DNA of 64,000 nt, taken from the NCBI GenBank assembly GCA_014526335.1, contig JACTAT010000006.1, positions 896,501 to 960,500 of the forward strand. Direction: 5' to 3'. Shown in pieces: positions 62,493 to 64,000 of the stretch. The translations under genes and the position numbers were made by a program. This DNA is from Chrysaora quinquecirrha (taxonomy: Eukaryota > Cnidaria > Scyphozoa > Semaeostomeae > Pelagiidae). Within the stretch, counting starts at the first letter, position 1. Each line of letters starts with the position of its first letter. A model generated the notes under the pieces. That model ran no database searches. It saw only the letters and a list, made by a program, of their open reading frames with translations, and was not told the origin of the DNA.

Positions 62493-62594
62493 CTGAAACA
62501 AATTTAAGAATGTCTTATATTTCAAGGTATGTGGCTAGTGAGAGAAATCTAACGACAACATCCTAAACATTTCACGTGAGTAGCAAAACCTCGA

Positions 62595-64000
62595 TGCCAA
62601 CGATCAAACACTGTTTTTCAAACATTTAAGAATTAGCCAAACGATCAAACATTGTTTTTCAAACATTTAAGAATTAGCCAAACGATAAAACATTGTTTTT
62701 CAAACATTTATGAATTGGCCAAACGATCAAACATTGATTTTCAAACATTTAAGAATTAGCCAAACGATCAAACATTGTTCTTCAAACATTTAAGAATTAG
62801 CCAAACGATCAAACATTGTTTTTCAAACATTTAAGAATTAGCCAAACGATCAAACATTGTTTTTCAAACATTTATGAATTGGCCAAACGATCAAACATTG
62901 ATTTTCAAACATTTAAGAATTAGCCAAACGATCAAACATTGTTCTTCAAACATTTAAGAATTAGCCAAACGATCAAACATTGTTTTTCAAACATTTATGA
63001 ATTGGCCAAACGATCAAACATTGATTTTCAAACATTTAAGAATTAGCCAAACGATCAAACATTGTTCTTCAAACATTTAAGAATTAGCCAAACGATCAAA
63101 CATTGTTTTTCAAACATTTAAGAATTAGCCAAACGATCAAACATTGTTTTTCAAACATTTATGAATTGGCCAAACGATCAAACATTGATTTTCAAACATT
63201 TAAGAATTAGCCAAACGATCAAACATTGTTCTTCAAACGTTTAAGAATTAGCCAAACGATCAAACATTGTTCTTCAAACATTTAAGAATTAGCCAAACGA
63301 TCAAACATTGTTTTTCAAACATTTAAGAATTAGCCAAACGATCAAACATTGTTTTTCAAACATTTATGAATTGGCCAAACGATCAAACATTGATTTTCAA
63401 ACATTTAAGAATTAGCCAAACGATCAAACATTGTTCTTCAAACATTTAAGAATTAGCCAAACGATCAAACATTGTTTTTCAAACATTTATGAATTGGCCA
63501 AACGATCAAACATTGATTTTCAAACATTTAAGAATTAGCCAAACGATCAAACATTGTTCTTCAAACATTTAAGAATTAGCCAAACGATCAAACATTGTTC
63601 TTCAAACATTTAAGAATTAGCCAAACGATCAAACATTGTTTTTCAAACATTTAAGAATTAGCCAAACGATCAAACATTGTTTTTCAAACATTTATGAATT
63701 GGCCAAACGATCAAACATTGTTCTTCAAACATTTAAGAATTAGCCAAACGATCAAACATTGTTTTTCAAACATTTATGAATTGGCCAAACGATCAAACAT
63801 TGTTTTTCAAACATTTATGAATTGGCCAAACGATCAAACATTGATTTTCAAACATTTAAGAATTAGCCAAACGATCAAACATTGTTTTTCAAACATTTAA
63901 GAATTAGCCAAACGATCAAACATTGTTTTTCAAACATTTAAGAATTAGCCAAACGATCAAACATTGTTTTTCAAACATTTATGAATTGGCCAAACGATCA
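62595..64000. repeat. 41-bp satellite derived from the MITE-A end
   Basis: About 34 units of 41 bp (GCCAAACGATCAAACATTGT then TTTTCAAACATTTAAGAATTA). Three base variants after CATTG (TTTTT, TTCTT, ATTTT) and an AAG/ATG change recur in order, giving a higher-order pattern of four units with slips. The array continues past the window end. Its unit equals the outer end of MITE-A. Confidence 0.95.

Noticed and set aside
62595..64000. Regular 41-bp spacing, at first sight like a CRISPR array
   Set aside because: There are no unique spacers; the whole unit repeats with a few fixed variants, and the context is an animal gene. It is a satellite.

Overview
The window is eukaryotic: about 38-40% GC by eye, with one very intron-rich gene spread over nearly all of it and introns packed with short non-autonomous transposons. 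Reading both strands, I assembled a single protein-coding gene on the minus strand. It is an axonemal dynein heavy chain whose exon-by-exon sequence matches animal DNAH1. The host is therefore a ciliated or flagellated animal. The abundant tRNA-derived SINEs and foldback MITEs suggest an invertebrate, but I cannot name the lineage from this sequence.

I support 68 exons, from 62492 (5' side) down to 3748 (stop codon). All splice phases agree across the whole chain. The exons sum to 9,059 nt. Adding back two apparent single-base deletions (exons 2 and 62) gives exactly 3,020 codons including the stop, so 3,019 residues of the protein are here. In order they encode the end of the tail and linker, AAA1 to AAA4, the stalk with its microtubule-binding tip, AAA5, AAA6 and the C-terminal domain. 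DNAH1 proteins are about 4,200-4,300 residues, so roughly 1,200 N-terminal residues and the promoter lie beyond 64000. Exon numbers used here count from the first exon visible in this window, and residue numbers count from the first full codon of that exon.

Layout. 1-2000: a 69-bp minisatellite, decaying to the right. 2560-3545: five diverged units of about 195 bp. 3600-3870: poly(A) signal, 3' UTR and last exon. 3870-62390: exons and introns. Introns carry at least six tRNA-SINE families, several MITE families (one, called MITE-A here, has at least thirteen insertion sites and is often internally tandem), and microsatellites built on CCTATA, GACAA, TTAAC and ATC. 62595-64000: a 41-bp satellite made of the terminal sequence of MITE-A.

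Most notable points: an 18-nt micro-exon; a phase-proven GC-AG intron; two single-base frameshifts in an otherwise intact gene; three 148-bp units in which the 3' part of the AAA1 exon 9 and its splice donor were copied twice into the following intron; a satellite born from a MITE; nested insertions with clean empty sites; and a SINE family whose 3' region resembles a hammerhead ribozyme core.
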